From assembly GCA_028768545.1 (NCBI GenBank), contig CP054838.1, forward strand, positions 2,039,501-2,103,500: 64,000 nt of DNA, read 5' to 3'. The number at the start of each line of letters is the position of its first letter. Position 1 is the stretch's first letter. The DNA is from Desulfobacter sp. Lineage in GTDB: Bacteria; Desulfobacterota; Desulfobacteria; Desulfobacterales; Desulfobacteraceae. Below the pieces are notes generated by a model. That model was not told the origin of the DNA and did not search any database. It worked only from the letters and a program-made list of their open reading frames with translations. Below are positions 17,883-25,981 of the stretch, in pieces. The position numbers were made by a program, and so were the translations under genes.

Positions 17883-19154
17883 TTAAGCTTCTGCTCTTAG
17901 GGTCAAAAGCTCATGTTTGCCGAGCCGGATATATTGGTAAAGGGGTATCCTTGCCTTGCACACATAGGCGCAGAGACCGCATTCAATACAGGATTCCAGA
18001 TCAAATTTATCTGCAGCCTCTTCATATTCATCCGCTTCAAGATAACGGACAAGCAGATTTACCGGCACATTGGCAGGGCAGACCCTGATACACTCTCCGC
18101 AGTTGACACAGGGGGTGTCTGAGAGTTCCGGGATAATCTCTTTGTCCTGGATGATGACCATGTCCATTTCCGCAATCACCGGGCGGTGGGGGGTATAGGT
18201 GGTAAATCCCCTCATGGGACCGCCAATGATGATCCTGTCCTTTTCATTGAGCTGGATATTGAACCGGCTGAATATTTTGCTCAAGGGCGTACCTATGGTG
18301 GCGGTGAGCCTATGTTTTTTTCCGGCCTTATCCATCAGGGTGATCATCTTTTCAAAGACAAATTGTTTGGTCTGAAACACCCTGGCAAGGGAGACCAAGG
18401 CCTCTGCCCGGATAAAACATACCCCGAGATCCTCAGGGGTTTTACCCGGCGGCAGGATCAGGCCCAGATGGTCTTTCATGACCATGGCCGGCAGGGTAGC
18501 CGGATAGACTTCCGAGGTTTTTAAAACCTGGATGGTGCCGAAGTTGGCACGGGTATAAAGTTTTTCCGGCAGGGTGATGCAGAATTTGGGGATCTGTGTC
18601 AGTCGTTTGAGTATCCGGGTGCCTTCCACCATTTCATCTGTGAAATGGGTGCATATAAACTGGCTGGTGTCAGAAAGGATATCTGTGTCCGCCCCTGTGA
18701 TCACAATGGTTTTTATTTTTTTGGTTTCATCTGCCAGAATATCAAAGGGCAGGGCGCCGGGCAGCTGCTTGAGAAAGGCATCTGCAAAATCAATATCCTC
18801 AACCGGGTTCAGATCCACGTTGTCCTTGTTTCCGTTTTTGGATGGATCTGATTTGATCAGGATATAAGTGGCTTCATTTCCAAAATCACCGAAATAGGGC
18901 TCAAAACCCCTGACGATACCGGCAACAGGACATAAAACATAGGCGTCACTGTCTTCATAGAGTTTTAGTTTTTCCCCTTTTTTGACAGCATCTCCTTGTT
19001 TGAGCAAGGCCTTTTTACTGCTGTCAATGGCTTCGGGCAGCAGCAGGGTAAGACTGCCGGGAACAGGGATGGCCTCAGGCGCCTTAAGCTTTGTATCAAG
19101 CAGGTCATAGGTCAGCCTGGGTCTGGATAGAGCAAAAAAAGATCGTTTAATCAT
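17883..19154 (-). CDS. rnfC: Rnf complex subunit RnfC
   Basis: 423 residues. The N-terminal barrel-sandwich and SLBB-type region is followed by two [4Fe-4S] ferredoxin motifs at the C-terminus: CVNCGECIRVCPANVP and CIECGLCAYVCKARIP. RnfC is the cytoplasmic NADH/FMN-facing subunit. The NADH-binding region is less typical than in fermentative relatives (glycine-rich motifs are poorly conserved). It is the first of the six rnf subunits, preceded by the cytochrome c gene and a terminator-like hairpin. Confidence 0.92.
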   Translation of the reverse strand: MIKRSFFALSRPRLTYDLLDTKLKAPEAIPVPGSLTLLLPEAIDSSKKALLKQGDAVKKGEKLKLYEDSDAYVLCPVAGIVRGFEPYFGDFGNEATYILIKSDPSKNGNKDNVDLNPVEDIDFADAFLKQLPGALPFDILADETKKIKTIVITGADTDILSDTSQFICTHFTDEMVEGTRILKRLTQIPKFCITLPEKLYTRANFGTIQVLKTSEVYPATLPAMVMKDHLGLILPPGKTPEDLGVCFIRAEALVSLARVFQTKQFVFEKMITLMDKAGKKHRLTATIGTPLSKIFSRFNIQLNEKDRIIIGGPMRGFTTYTPHRPVIAEMDMVIIQDKEIIPELSDTPCVNCGECIRVCPANVPVNLLVRYLEADEYEEAADKFDLESCIECGLCAYVCKARIPLYQYIRLGKHELLTLRAEA

Positions 19155-19197
19155 AATTTGTCCTTATCTTGTAAAAAGCGTAAGTCAGGCAAAAAAA

Positions 19198-19221
19198 AAG
19201 GATGATTAAAAAATCATCCTT
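19198..19221 (-). terminator. Terminator/attenuator between cytochrome c and rnfC
   Basis: A 10-bp stem (AAGGATGATT at 19198-19207, AATCATCCTT at 19212-19221) with a 4-base loop. On the minus strand it is followed by a run of T. It sits after the cytochrome stop and before the rnfC start, so it can only stop part of the transcription if rnfC is read from the same promoter. Confidence 0.75.
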
Positions 19222-19224
19222 AAA

Positions 19225-19590
19225 TTACAACGCATGACATGAATTACATTCTATCGGACCTGAACCATAATCTTCATGGCATCCTTTACATTGGGCGTGA
19301 AACGCATCCGCCCTTGACGGCATGTCTTCATCACCTGTGTCTTCATGGCATTCACTGCAGTTGTAGGTGTCATCATCTTCAATGTTATGATGGCAGTCCA
19401 GACACTCCAAACTATAGGTGTCTGTGTGCATGAGATGGGTGAACAATACTTTGCCGGCCTGATTTTGGAACATGAGCCTTACTGGATTTTCCGGAACAGG
19501 GGGTGAAAAAGATGCATAGCAGATAATACCTGTGACCAAAAGAACGACCATGATCAATACAGCTATTTTAAGATCTCGTTGTGATGTCAT
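19225..19590 (-). CDS. Membrane-anchored tetraheme cytochrome c (Rnf-associated)
   Basis: 121 residues. An N-terminal hydrophobic anchor (IAVLIMVVLLVTGIICYASF) precedes four CXXCH heme motifs: CLDCH, CSECH, CKGCH and CNSCH. It resembles the cytochrome c3/c7 class. It probably faces the periplasm and exchanges electrons with the Rnf complex, as multiheme cytochromes encoded next to rnf do in Methanosarcina and some sulfate reducers. A GAGAGAAG sequence precedes the ATG. It is the first gene of the rnf transcription unit, with a promoter about 60 bases upstream. Confidence 0.9.
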   Translation of the reverse strand: MTSQRDLKIAVLIMVVLLVTGIICYASFSPPVPENPVRLMFQNQAGKVLFTHLMHTDTYSLECLDCHHNIEDDDTYNCSECHEDTGDEDMPSRADAFHAQCKGCHEDYGSGPIECNSCHAL

Positions 19591-19647
19591 AATTCTTCTC
19601 TCAATGATTAAGGGTTAGAGTTTAACGACGAACCCACAACTGGCGCG

Positions 19648-19676
19648 TTTATATTATATTGGCGCTGGATTTACAA
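19648..19676 (-). promoter_or_regulatory. Promoter of cytochrome c-rnf operon
   Basis: On the minus strand, TTGTAA (19676-19671), a 17-base spacer, then TATAAA (19653-19648), about 58 bases before the cytochrome start. The spacer and flank contain two TGGCGC direct repeats that could be a regulator site. Confidence 0.65.
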
Positions 19677-19698
19677 GAGAAAAATAGCAGTAATTTAT

Positions 19699-20163
19699 TT
19701 ATAAATTGGGACAGGAATCAGTGATTGAACGGGATTTTTTCCTTACGAGAAAGGGTTTGTATTCCTCTTTTTCGGACATGGATGCCTGCTTTTTTCGAAC
19801 AATAAAAAAAGCTGCTGAAAAGCATGAAAATCCAATGATCATGGCTAAAAGGGATTTGTTCATTTGAAGGGTGGGTGCCAGGCTGTCACCAATAACAGCG
19901 CCGATCACCAATAATAGGATGGGAAAGACATAGAGCAGAAAACTTAAGTAGAGCATGGGGCCTGATTCAATACCGATGACAACGGTATCATCTTTTTCAA
20001 CCCCAAGGGTGTTTTTGACAATCACGGTCATTTCCTTGGCCCCGTGGTGCCCGGAACCGCAACTGTCTTTTGAGGAACAGCTTTCACATGCTGCAGATCT
20101 TATGGTTTTAACCCATACCCTGTCAGAGGTTGCCCGGGTAACAATGCCGTTTTCAGTAATCAT
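19699..20163 (-). CDS. rseC: RseC/MucC-family (SoxR-reducing system) protein
   Basis: 154 residues. The N-terminal cytoplasmic part carries the cysteine cluster CESCSSKDSCGSG near residue 27. Two membrane helices follow (LYLSFLLYVFPILLLVIGAVIG and LLAMIIGFSCFSAAFF). In other bacteria RseC is associated with Rnf/Rsx and with reduction of SoxR, and its position directly upstream of the rnf operon fits that link. The ATG is preceded by weak ribosome-binding sequence. It is separated from the cytochrome gene by about 108 bases that contain the rnf promoter. Confidence 0.85.
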   Translation of the reverse strand: MITENGIVTRATSDRVWVKTIRSAACESCSSKDSCGSGHHGAKEMTVIVKNTLGVEKDDTVVIGIESGPMLYLSFLLYVFPILLLVIGAVIGDSLAPTLQMNKSLLAMIIGFSCFSAAFFIVRKKQASMSEKEEYKPFLVRKKSRSITDSCPNL

Positions 20164-20270
20164 GATTGAGTTTCCAGTTCAGTTTACGCTGGTGAGAATG
20201 AAATTATGTTTGGGTTTATCCATTATTATCTGCCGCTAAAACAGCGGCCCCATAATAATAAGGGGTAAGA

Positions 20271-20534
20271 TCAGGCCACAGTATCAATAATCTGGCTGAC
20301 CCGCTGCTGGGCAGGGGGCTGATCTGGCGTTTCTGGCATGGGCTGGGTTTCTTGGGCCTGCTGATTCCTGGCCTCTTGGGTGATATTGACTTGAAAGGCC
20401 TGATTTGCCGCCTGAACGTTTTGGGGGTTCAGATCGGTTTTAAGGGCTTCCCGGTTCTGTTGTACCAAAGAGTCTTCGGCTGCGGGGCGGTTGTTTGCGT
20501 AAGGATTGGGACCTTGTATACTGGTAACGTCCAT
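20271..20534 (-). CDS. Small Gln/Asn/Pro-rich hypothetical protein
   Basis: 87 residues, hydrophilic, with no cysteine, signal peptide or membrane segment. It is rich in Q, N, P and A (NPYANNRPAAEDSL, QETQPMPETPDQPPAQQ), so likely largely disordered. The ATG has GAAAGGAAA just upstream, a good ribosome-binding site. The pattern resembles short uncharacterised proteins whose N-terminus begins M-D-V-x-x-I in deltaproteobacteria; no function is recognised. Confidence 0.6.
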   Translation of the reverse strand: MDVTSIQGPNPYANNRPAAEDSLVQQNREALKTDLNPQNVQAANQAFQVNITQEARNQQAQETQPMPETPDQPPAQQRVSQIIDTVA

Positions 20535-20633
20535 GAAATTTTCCTTTCTTATTCTAAGTCATCAATCTTGCTAAAGAATAAACATATGCCTGGATAATGT
20601 CAAATTTTTTAGCCAAAAGTCTTATGATTTTCC

Positions 20634-20662
20634 TTGACAAAGATTTTCCCCTGATATATAAA
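20634..20662 (+). promoter_or_regulatory. Promoter of tRNA-Asn
   Basis: TTGACA at 20634-20639, a 17-base spacer and TATAAA at 20657-20662, 27 bases before the tRNA 5' end. Confidence 0.8.
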
Positions 20663-20689
20663 CTCCGAGTCTTGTTTAAAGACACATGC

Positions 20690-20765
20690 TCCCCAGTAGC
20701 TCAGTTGGCAGAGCAATTGGCTGTTAACCAATGGGTCCGCGGTTCAAGTCCGTGCTGGGGAGCCA
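20690..20765 (+). tRNA. tRNA-Asn (anticodon GTT)
   Basis: A 76-base cloverleaf. The acceptor stem is TCCCCAG with CTGGGGA. The anticodon stem-loop is ATTGG-CTGTTAA-CCAAT with GTT at 20723-20725. The T arm contains GGTTCAAGTCC. The 3' CCA is encoded. Confidence 0.98.
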
Positions 20766-20779
20766 ACCCAATCAAAACA

Positions 20780-20809
20780 CCCCAAGAATTTCGGTTCTTG
20801 GGGTTTTTT
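20780..20809 (+). terminator. Intrinsic terminator of tRNA-Asn
   Basis: A perfect 9-bp stem (CCCCAAGAA at 20780-20788, TTCTTGGGG at 20795-20803) followed by six T residues. Confidence 0.9.
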
Positions 20810-20934
20810 ATTTCGGATAAGTTAATGTGGTTTCTTGTTTTTAAGTCCCATTTCTTGTGATTTGGCAAACCGATCACTCTCGATGCTCTGTTGGGTCATG
20901 ATAAGGTAATACAGAGTTCATATATCATCCCTAA

Positions 20935-21204
20935 AATAATATAGACCCGAATCTTTCTGACAATGAGATCAATGAATCATTTTCTTCATTTAGGAATAAG
21001 GTGGCTGACAATTTGGGTGGGAAAATTGGAAAAACACTTAGATTTCTTATCCCGACAGGCATGGGGTGCCTTGATGGAGGTCTTATTATAGGGCCGACAT
21101 TCTCTGGAATAGACCACTTTGTGGTTCAGAAACTATTTCCATCAAAGGGACCTACTTTATTTCTTAATAAATTATATCCATCAATTTTTAAAAAAATGAA
21201 ATGA
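20935..21204 (+). pseudogene. Orphan reading-frame remnant
   Basis: An open stretch of about 90 codons preceded by several stops in the same frame. It contains an internal GTG but no convincing start or ribosome-binding site. The peptide (KTLRFLIPTGMGCLDGGLIIG in the middle) reads like the C-terminal end of a larger protein, but no family is recognised. It lies between tRNA-Asn and the first IS element. The rest of 20810-21265 shows nothing identifiable. Confidence 0.35.
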
Positions 21205-21265
21205 CCGAATAAAACGTTCTCAATTGAGTTTTCATTTACGCACAAAATAGCTATGGCCTCCATGG

Positions 21266-21559
21266 CTATAAAAAACTTAATCGTTTTTTAAGCAAAACTT
21301 TAGAGACGCTGCAAACAAACTGATCTGATCGATGCAGTCTATCAACTGTGAATGAACCATGGGTCCCAATATGAGCAATTTTACTTCGGATCTTGTACAG
21401 CTCATCTACCGCGGTGGATAGGTCATTTTTGTGGGGGGGATCACTGGGTAAGGCGTCAACAACAAGAGTTTTATTTATACAAATAAAATCCTTAAGGGCT
21501 TCCTTAATTGACTGTTTTTTAAAATTGTCCAAGATGGAAACAATTGTATGAATTGCCAA
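21266..21559 (-). pseudogene. HEPN-like C-terminal fragment cut by IS256
   Basis: About 97 codons, open up to the edge of IS256 copy 1, so the N-terminal part is missing. The sequence AVDELYKIRSKIAHIGTHG has the R-x4-6-H spacing seen in HEPN domains (RSKIAH). HEPN proteins are often RNases in toxin or defence systems, but only the C-terminal part is here. The apparent start is a TTG at the IS junction and is not real. It marks one end of a rearrangement (see findings). Confidence 0.45.
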
Positions 21560-21625
21560 GGGCGTTCAAAATTCTGTGTCAGTTGAATGAAAGCTGATAT
21601 ACTCAGCTAAATAAGGAGAACTGAC

Positions 21626-22837
21626 ATGACCGAAGAAAACACCGAATTTGATTTTCAAAAAGCCCTTAAAGGCATCCAGGAAGGTAAACCCTTCACAGGT
21701 AAGGGCGGCGTCCTTACATCATTAATCAAAAATCTTGCTGAAGCTGCTCTTGAAGGAGAGTTGGAGTCCCATCTCGGGCAGGAAGTTTCTGCCAACCGCC
21801 GTAATGGAAAAAGCAAAAAGACCATTAAATCCCTGGATGGTAAATTTGAGCTAAAAACCCCGCGTGACAGGGCCGGAACCTTCTCTCCACAGATCGTCAA
21901 AAAACATCAGACAACGCTCAGCGATGAAATTGAAAGAAAGATAATAGCCCTTTACGGCCTGGGCATGAGTTATAATGATATGGCTTCCCATTTACAGGAA
22001 ATCTATGGACTTGAGATTTCAAATGCCACTCTGAGCACCATTACCGATAAAATCATCCATACCGTCAAAGAATGGCAGGCCAGGCCGTTGGAAAATGTGT
22101 ACCCAATCGTATGGCTTGATGCCATACATTATAAAGTACGAGAAAACGGAAAGGTCGGCAGCAAAGCCGTTTACACAATTCTTGGGGTGAATATCGAGGG
22201 CCGCAAAGAGGTTCTTGGGCTGTACATATCCGAGAATGAGGGTGCGAACTTCTGGCTGCAGGTGTTAACAGACCTTTCAAACCGAGGGGTAAAAGATATC
22301 CTGATTGCCTGTGTTGATGGTCTAAAAGGTTTTCCCGAGGCCATTGAGACCATATTCCCGGACACAGAAGTTCAACTCTGCGTAGTCCACCAGATCCGAA
22401 ATTCATTGAAATACGTTGGTTCCAAAAATAAAAAGGAATTTATGGCAGATCTAAAACGTGTTTATAAAGCGGTCAATAAGGATCTGGCCGAAGAAGAACT
22501 GGATATCTTGGAAAATAAATGGAATGACAAATACCCGATTGTGATAAAATCCTGGCGGAACAACTGGGAACGCCTCAGTCATTTCTTTAAATATCCAGAA
22601 GAGATTCGACGGATAATATACACCACAAATACCATTGAGGCTGTGCATCGACAGTTTCGAAAACTGACCAAAACAAAGGGATCATTCCCGAACCAGGACA
22701 GCCTGTTAAAGCTGCTTTACATGGGGATCCAGAACGCCAGTAAAAAATGGACAATGCCGATTCAAAATTGGTCACTGACAATTTCCCAGTTGGCAATTTT
22801 CTTTGAAGGCCGGCTGGATAAAGAGCTGGGAATTTGA
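21626..22837 (+). CDS. IS256 (mutator-type) transposase, copy 1
   Basis: 403 residues, the usual size for the family. Seen: an N-terminal segment with AALEGELESHLGQE, the DDE-domain regions PIVWLDAIHYKVRE and LIACVDGLKGFPEAIETIFP, and CVVHQIRNSLKYV, all typical of IS256 transposases. AAGGAG lies 7-8 bases before the ATG. The protein is identical to that of copy 3 and differs from copy 2 at three positions. The reading frame is intact, though the element's right end is displaced by about 2.9 kb. Confidence 0.93.
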   Translation: MTEENTEFDFQKALKGIQEGKPFTGKGGVLTSLIKNLAEAALEGELESHLGQEVSANRRNGKSKKTIKSLDGKFELKTPRDRAGTFSPQIVKKHQTTLSDEIERKIIALYGLGMSYNDMASHLQEIYGLEISNATLSTITDKIIHTVKEWQARPLENVYPIVWLDAIHYKVRENGKVGSKAVYTILGVNIEGRKEVLGLYISENEGANFWLQVLTDLSNRGVKDILIACVDGLKGFPEAIETIFPDTEVQLCVVHQIRNSLKYVGSKNKKEFMADLKRVYKAVNKDLAEEELDILENKWNDKYPIVIKSWRNNWERLSHFFKYPEEIRRIIYTTNTIEAVHRQFRKLTKTKGSFPNQDSLLKLLYMGIQNASKKWTMPIQNWSLTISQLAIFFEGRLDKELGI

Positions 22838-24167
22838 TAGGGATTTATTTACAGATGGAAAAGATGGTTCCAGGAACTCCACGGGCGCATTCCCATTTTC
22901 CCGGTTATACCGCTGGCACTGGATTGTGCATGTTTGCCATCTGCTTCAGGCAGTTCCAACGCCCTGCTTTATAAAATGATCGCAGCATAATCATTTTTTC
23001 TGCATTCTCCCGATACCAAAAGATGCATGGACCTTTAAGACGTAAATTCACGACTCTCCGAATCGAACTTTCAATAGCACCGCTGCCAATAGGTAAGTTC
23101 AACGCTTTTACAGTTGAGAAATTAAGCCTCAGTTCATTGCGCACAAAATAATCCCGTTCCGTCTTGATAGCCTTACTGTTTCTGCCTCTACAAAGCTTCT
23201 GGACGGCCTGTACCACCTCAATCGCCTTTCCCTTCAGCAGAAGACCTCGCTGCTTCGATACCCAGCGTTTGCGTTCCTTGGATGACCAGGTCTTCCTTAA
23301 GCCTGCTACTGTACCCAGATGCTCAACTGCATGGTAGAAATCGAGAAGTTCATACACACGCTCAGGAGCCAAACCCAATGCTTTTAGCAGTCCGGGGATT
23401 CGATTCCAAATCCAATGTGCCCCATCTGCAACAAACAGTATTTTGTCTGAGTTCTGAATATGAAGGGAGTTCAAATAACCCTTTAACAAGTGGAATACAC
23501 CATCCGGTCCATTGAAACAGCCATCAATAAATGGTGAAAAGCTTTTTTCTTGTTTTCCATGGGCGTCCACTACATAAATGATCAAAAGCTTGGGTTCTCG
23601 CCATGCCCCACGAAATCGGGTTCTATCCTTTTGGGTTTTTGGTCCCCTTTTCTTCTCTCTGAGCCGAGTGCGGCCACCATCAGTGCTGATAACGACTCGC
23701 CGCCCTTCAAGTAAATCTCTATCATTTAATGGGATTCGGCCCGCTTGTTGTTCGGCTCGAGCCCGCTCTGCGTACCGATAGGTCAGTTTACGGATGACCT
23801 TTATACCCAACGTCATCCCACGGTCACAAAGCACTTGACGGACTTCTTCAAAAGAACTTAATAAGGCTGACCAAGAACTCACCATAGAAGCCAAAGCAGG
23901 CGAGCAGCGATCATGGATTCCAAGAAGGATTAAGCCAGCGTATGCACCTTTATATCTTTTTCCTTTTCGGCGGTCACAGGACCTTCGATAGTATCGAACA
24001 TGAATATCAACCGAACTATCTGTACAAAGCTGAATCCAAACGGTCTCAAGCCCTTCGCTTTTCATCCGTCCCGGCCAATTGGACATCAATTCTTTTTCTT
24101 GGTCGACCTGTTCAGAGGAATCTACTGAGGCCTGGATCTTTTTTTTAAAAAAAAGGCGCTTATCCGA

Positions 24168-25533
24168 GGTTCATCAGAAAATCGCGTACCTGGACTGAGA
24201 AACATCACTGGGAAGGCAATAACACAGTAAGGATTTTTATGCTTGAAATGATGGTGTGAACATGATCATGTTCTAATTTTTTTGTGTTATTCGCACAAAA
24301 TCGGAGAATGAATTAATGTCCACAAGCTTCATATACCATGCCTTTGGCCTTCGTGACTACTTTTATAAAACAACGCGTTTCATCGGTGGAATAATCACTT
24401 TTGAACTCATACCAAAACCGGAGGCGGTAAAATGCCCGGAATTTAATTCCAGGTCCGTCACCAGGAAAGGGATTGTGACAAGAGATCTCAGAACAATACC
24501 GGTAGGTTCAAAACCCGTGATTCTCAGGACGGCTATCCAGAGAGTTTGGTGTTCGTTCTGTCAATTTGTCCGGCAAATCAAACTATCCTTTGCCCAGGAG
24601 GGGAAAAGCTATACCCGGGCTTTTGAACGGTATGTCTTGGAGTTGTCTCAGTTCATGACAATCAAAGATATTGCCATCCATTTAAGGATCAGCTGGGATA
24701 CGATAAAGCAGATCCAGAAAGAAGACCTGCTGAGGCGTTATCGAAATATCCCCCTTGAGAAAGTCCGGCAGATTGCCATAGATGAAATTTCCATAGGGAA
24801 AGGGCATAAATACTTGACCATCGTGATGGATCTGGAATCCGGTAGAATTCTGCACGTGGGAGAAGGAAAAGGTGGTGAAGCTTTGAAATCTTTTTGGACA
24901 AAAGTGAAAATATCGAAAGCAAAAATCAAAGCCGTCAGCATCGATATGTCCCCGGCATACTTGAGTGCTGTTATTGAAAATCTTTCTGGTTCAGCAATTG
25001 TCTTTGACAGATTTCATGTTGTTAAATTGTTCAATGAGAAACTGTCGGATTTCAGGCGAAAGCTCTACAACCTTCTTGCCAATACCGGGCAACAAAAACT
25101 TCTGAAGGGAGTCCGGTGGCTTTTGTTAAAAAATCCCGAAAACCTCAGTGATGACAAGAAGGAGGCCCAACGGTTAGAAGAAGCATTGAAAATAAATCAG
25201 CCGCTATTGGTAGTCTACTACATGAAAGAGGAACTCAGGCAAATATGGAATCAAAAGAAAAAAGAAACAGCTGAAAAGATAGTCAGCAATTGGATCAATC
25301 TGGCCAATATTTCCAAAATTCCAATGTTGATGAAATTTGCCAAGACCTTGGCTGTGCACAGGCAAAGAATCCTTTCATACTATGATTACAGGATATCTAC
25401 AGGTCCTTTAGAAGGGACAAATAACAAGATAAAAACCATGAAACGGAAAGCTTATGGATACAGGGATTCGGAGTTTTTCAGGTTGAAACTTTTGGACCTT
25501 CACAATAAAAGGTACGCATTAATCGGATGAACC
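24168..25533 (+). mobile_element. ISL3-family element, copy A
   Basis: 1366 bp. The left end begins GGTTCATCAG, and the right end read in reverse begins GGTTCATCCG; both continue to GCGTACC. It is flanked by the 8-bp duplication TTATCCGA at 24160-24167 and 25534-25541. It is identical in length to copy B and interrupts the ISKra4-like transposase. Confidence 0.95.
24316..25530 (+). CDS. ISL3-family transposase, copy A
   Basis: 404 residues. The N-terminal zinc-ribbon and helix-turn-helix region is followed by the DDE_Tnp_ISL3 domain: VRQIAIDEISIGKGHKYLTIV, IKAVSIDMSPAYLSAV, VFDRFHVVKLFNE and the C-terminal GPLEGTNNKIKTMKRKAYG. Compared with copy B it differs at three residues. One change turns the second cysteine of the CPEC zinc-ligand pair into phenylalanine (CPEF), which may impair it. 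The stop lies 3 bases from the element end. Confidence 0.93.
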   Translation: MSTSFIYHAFGLRDYFYKTTRFIGGIITFELIPKPEAVKCPEFNSRSVTRKGIVTRDLRTIPVGSKPVILRTAIQRVWCSFCQFVRQIKLSFAQEGKSYTRAFERYVLELSQFMTIKDIAIHLRISWDTIKQIQKEDLLRRYRNIPLEKVRQIAIDEISIGKGHKYLTIVMDLESGRILHVGEGKGGEALKSFWTKVKISKAKIKAVSIDMSPAYLSAVIENLSGSAIVFDRFHVVKLFNEKLSDFRRKLYNLLANTGQQKLLKGVRWLLLKNPENLSDDKKEAQRLEEALKINQPLLVVYYMKEELRQIWNQKKKETAEKIVSNWINLANISKIPMLMKFAKTLAVHRQRILSYYDYRISTGPLEGTNNKIKTMKRKAYGYRDSEFFRLKLLDLHNKRYALIG

Positions 25534-25981
25534 TTATCCGATTTGTATACTCAAGGATTTCCTGCTCCATCTGTTCTAATTCGTTAGCGTTACGAACCAA
25601 GCGATTTGGATCTTCTTCCAGTTCTTTGAGGCATGCAAGGACTTCATCAACAGTATTACAATCTTCAGCTTTCTTCATTAGCACAATCCATTTATGTTCA
25701 TTTCAGCGTAACAGAGGATATCATTCTTTTTGCTCTAAAAGACAGGCCTTTTTAAAACCGGGAAAATAGGAATGCGCCCAACTCCACTCCAGCAAAAGTC
25801 AACTCCTCCGACGTGGCTGATTGAAGGCCCATTCTCGGACCTGACTTTTACTTCCGCTGGCGCTGAGGCAGATCCGGGAACCGAAACCGTGACACAGAAT
25901 TCTGAACATTCCTTCATTTCCAACCCCGTACCGCCGTGACAAGGCAGGGAATTTGTTTTAACCCCCCTGCGCCTCTGTTCG

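Larger units (their letters stand above)
22905..25684 (-). pseudogene. ISKra4-like transposase, split by ISL3
   Basis: The main part (22905-24089 and a frame continuing to 24167) encodes VVISTDGGRTRLREK, LLDFYHAVEHLGTVAG and LPIGSGAIESSIRRVVNLRLKG, characteristic of the ISKra4 group and related DDE transposases. The N-terminal part (25542-25684) encodes about 48 residues ending EILEYTNRI. The ISL3 element lies between them. After removing ISL3 the two parts are in different frames (the second is -1 relative to the first). They meet at a run of eight T and eight A at 24137-24152, a plausible -1 slippage site. It is not functional now. Confidence 0.7.
22883..25779 (-). mobile_element. ISKra4-like element inserted in IS256, itself split by ISL3
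   Basis: Its ends are imperfect inverted repeats starting GGGCGCATTCC and continuing ATTTTCCCGGTT (one mismatch). It is flanked by the 8-bp duplication AACTCCAC at 22875-22882 and 25780-25787. The target is IS256 copy 1 just past its transposase. Without the ISL3 insertion and its duplication (1366 + 8 bp) the element is 1523 bp. Family assignment rests on the transposase and is tentative. Confidence 0.8.
21560..25912 (+). mobile_element. IS256-family element, copy 1 (interrupted by nested elements)
   Basis: The left end begins GGGCGTTCAAAATTCTGTG at 21560. The right end is the reverse complement of GGAATGTTCAGAATTCTGTG and ends at 25912. A 2897-bp ISKra4-like element plus an 8-bp duplication lies in its 3' region. 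Removing these leaves 1448 bp, the same length as copies 2 and 3. Its own outer flanks do not match each other, so it is not a simple insertion at this place. A small hairpin (AGCTGA at 21592, TCAGCT at 21603) precedes the transposase. Confidence 0.88.

Noticed and set aside
20690..20765. tRNA-Asn as the attachment site of a genomic island
   Set aside because: No integrase gene and no repeat of the tRNA 3' end was found in the window.
21266..21559. HEPN-like fragment as part of a defence or toxin-antitoxin system
   Set aside because: Only a C-terminal piece remains and no partner gene is present.
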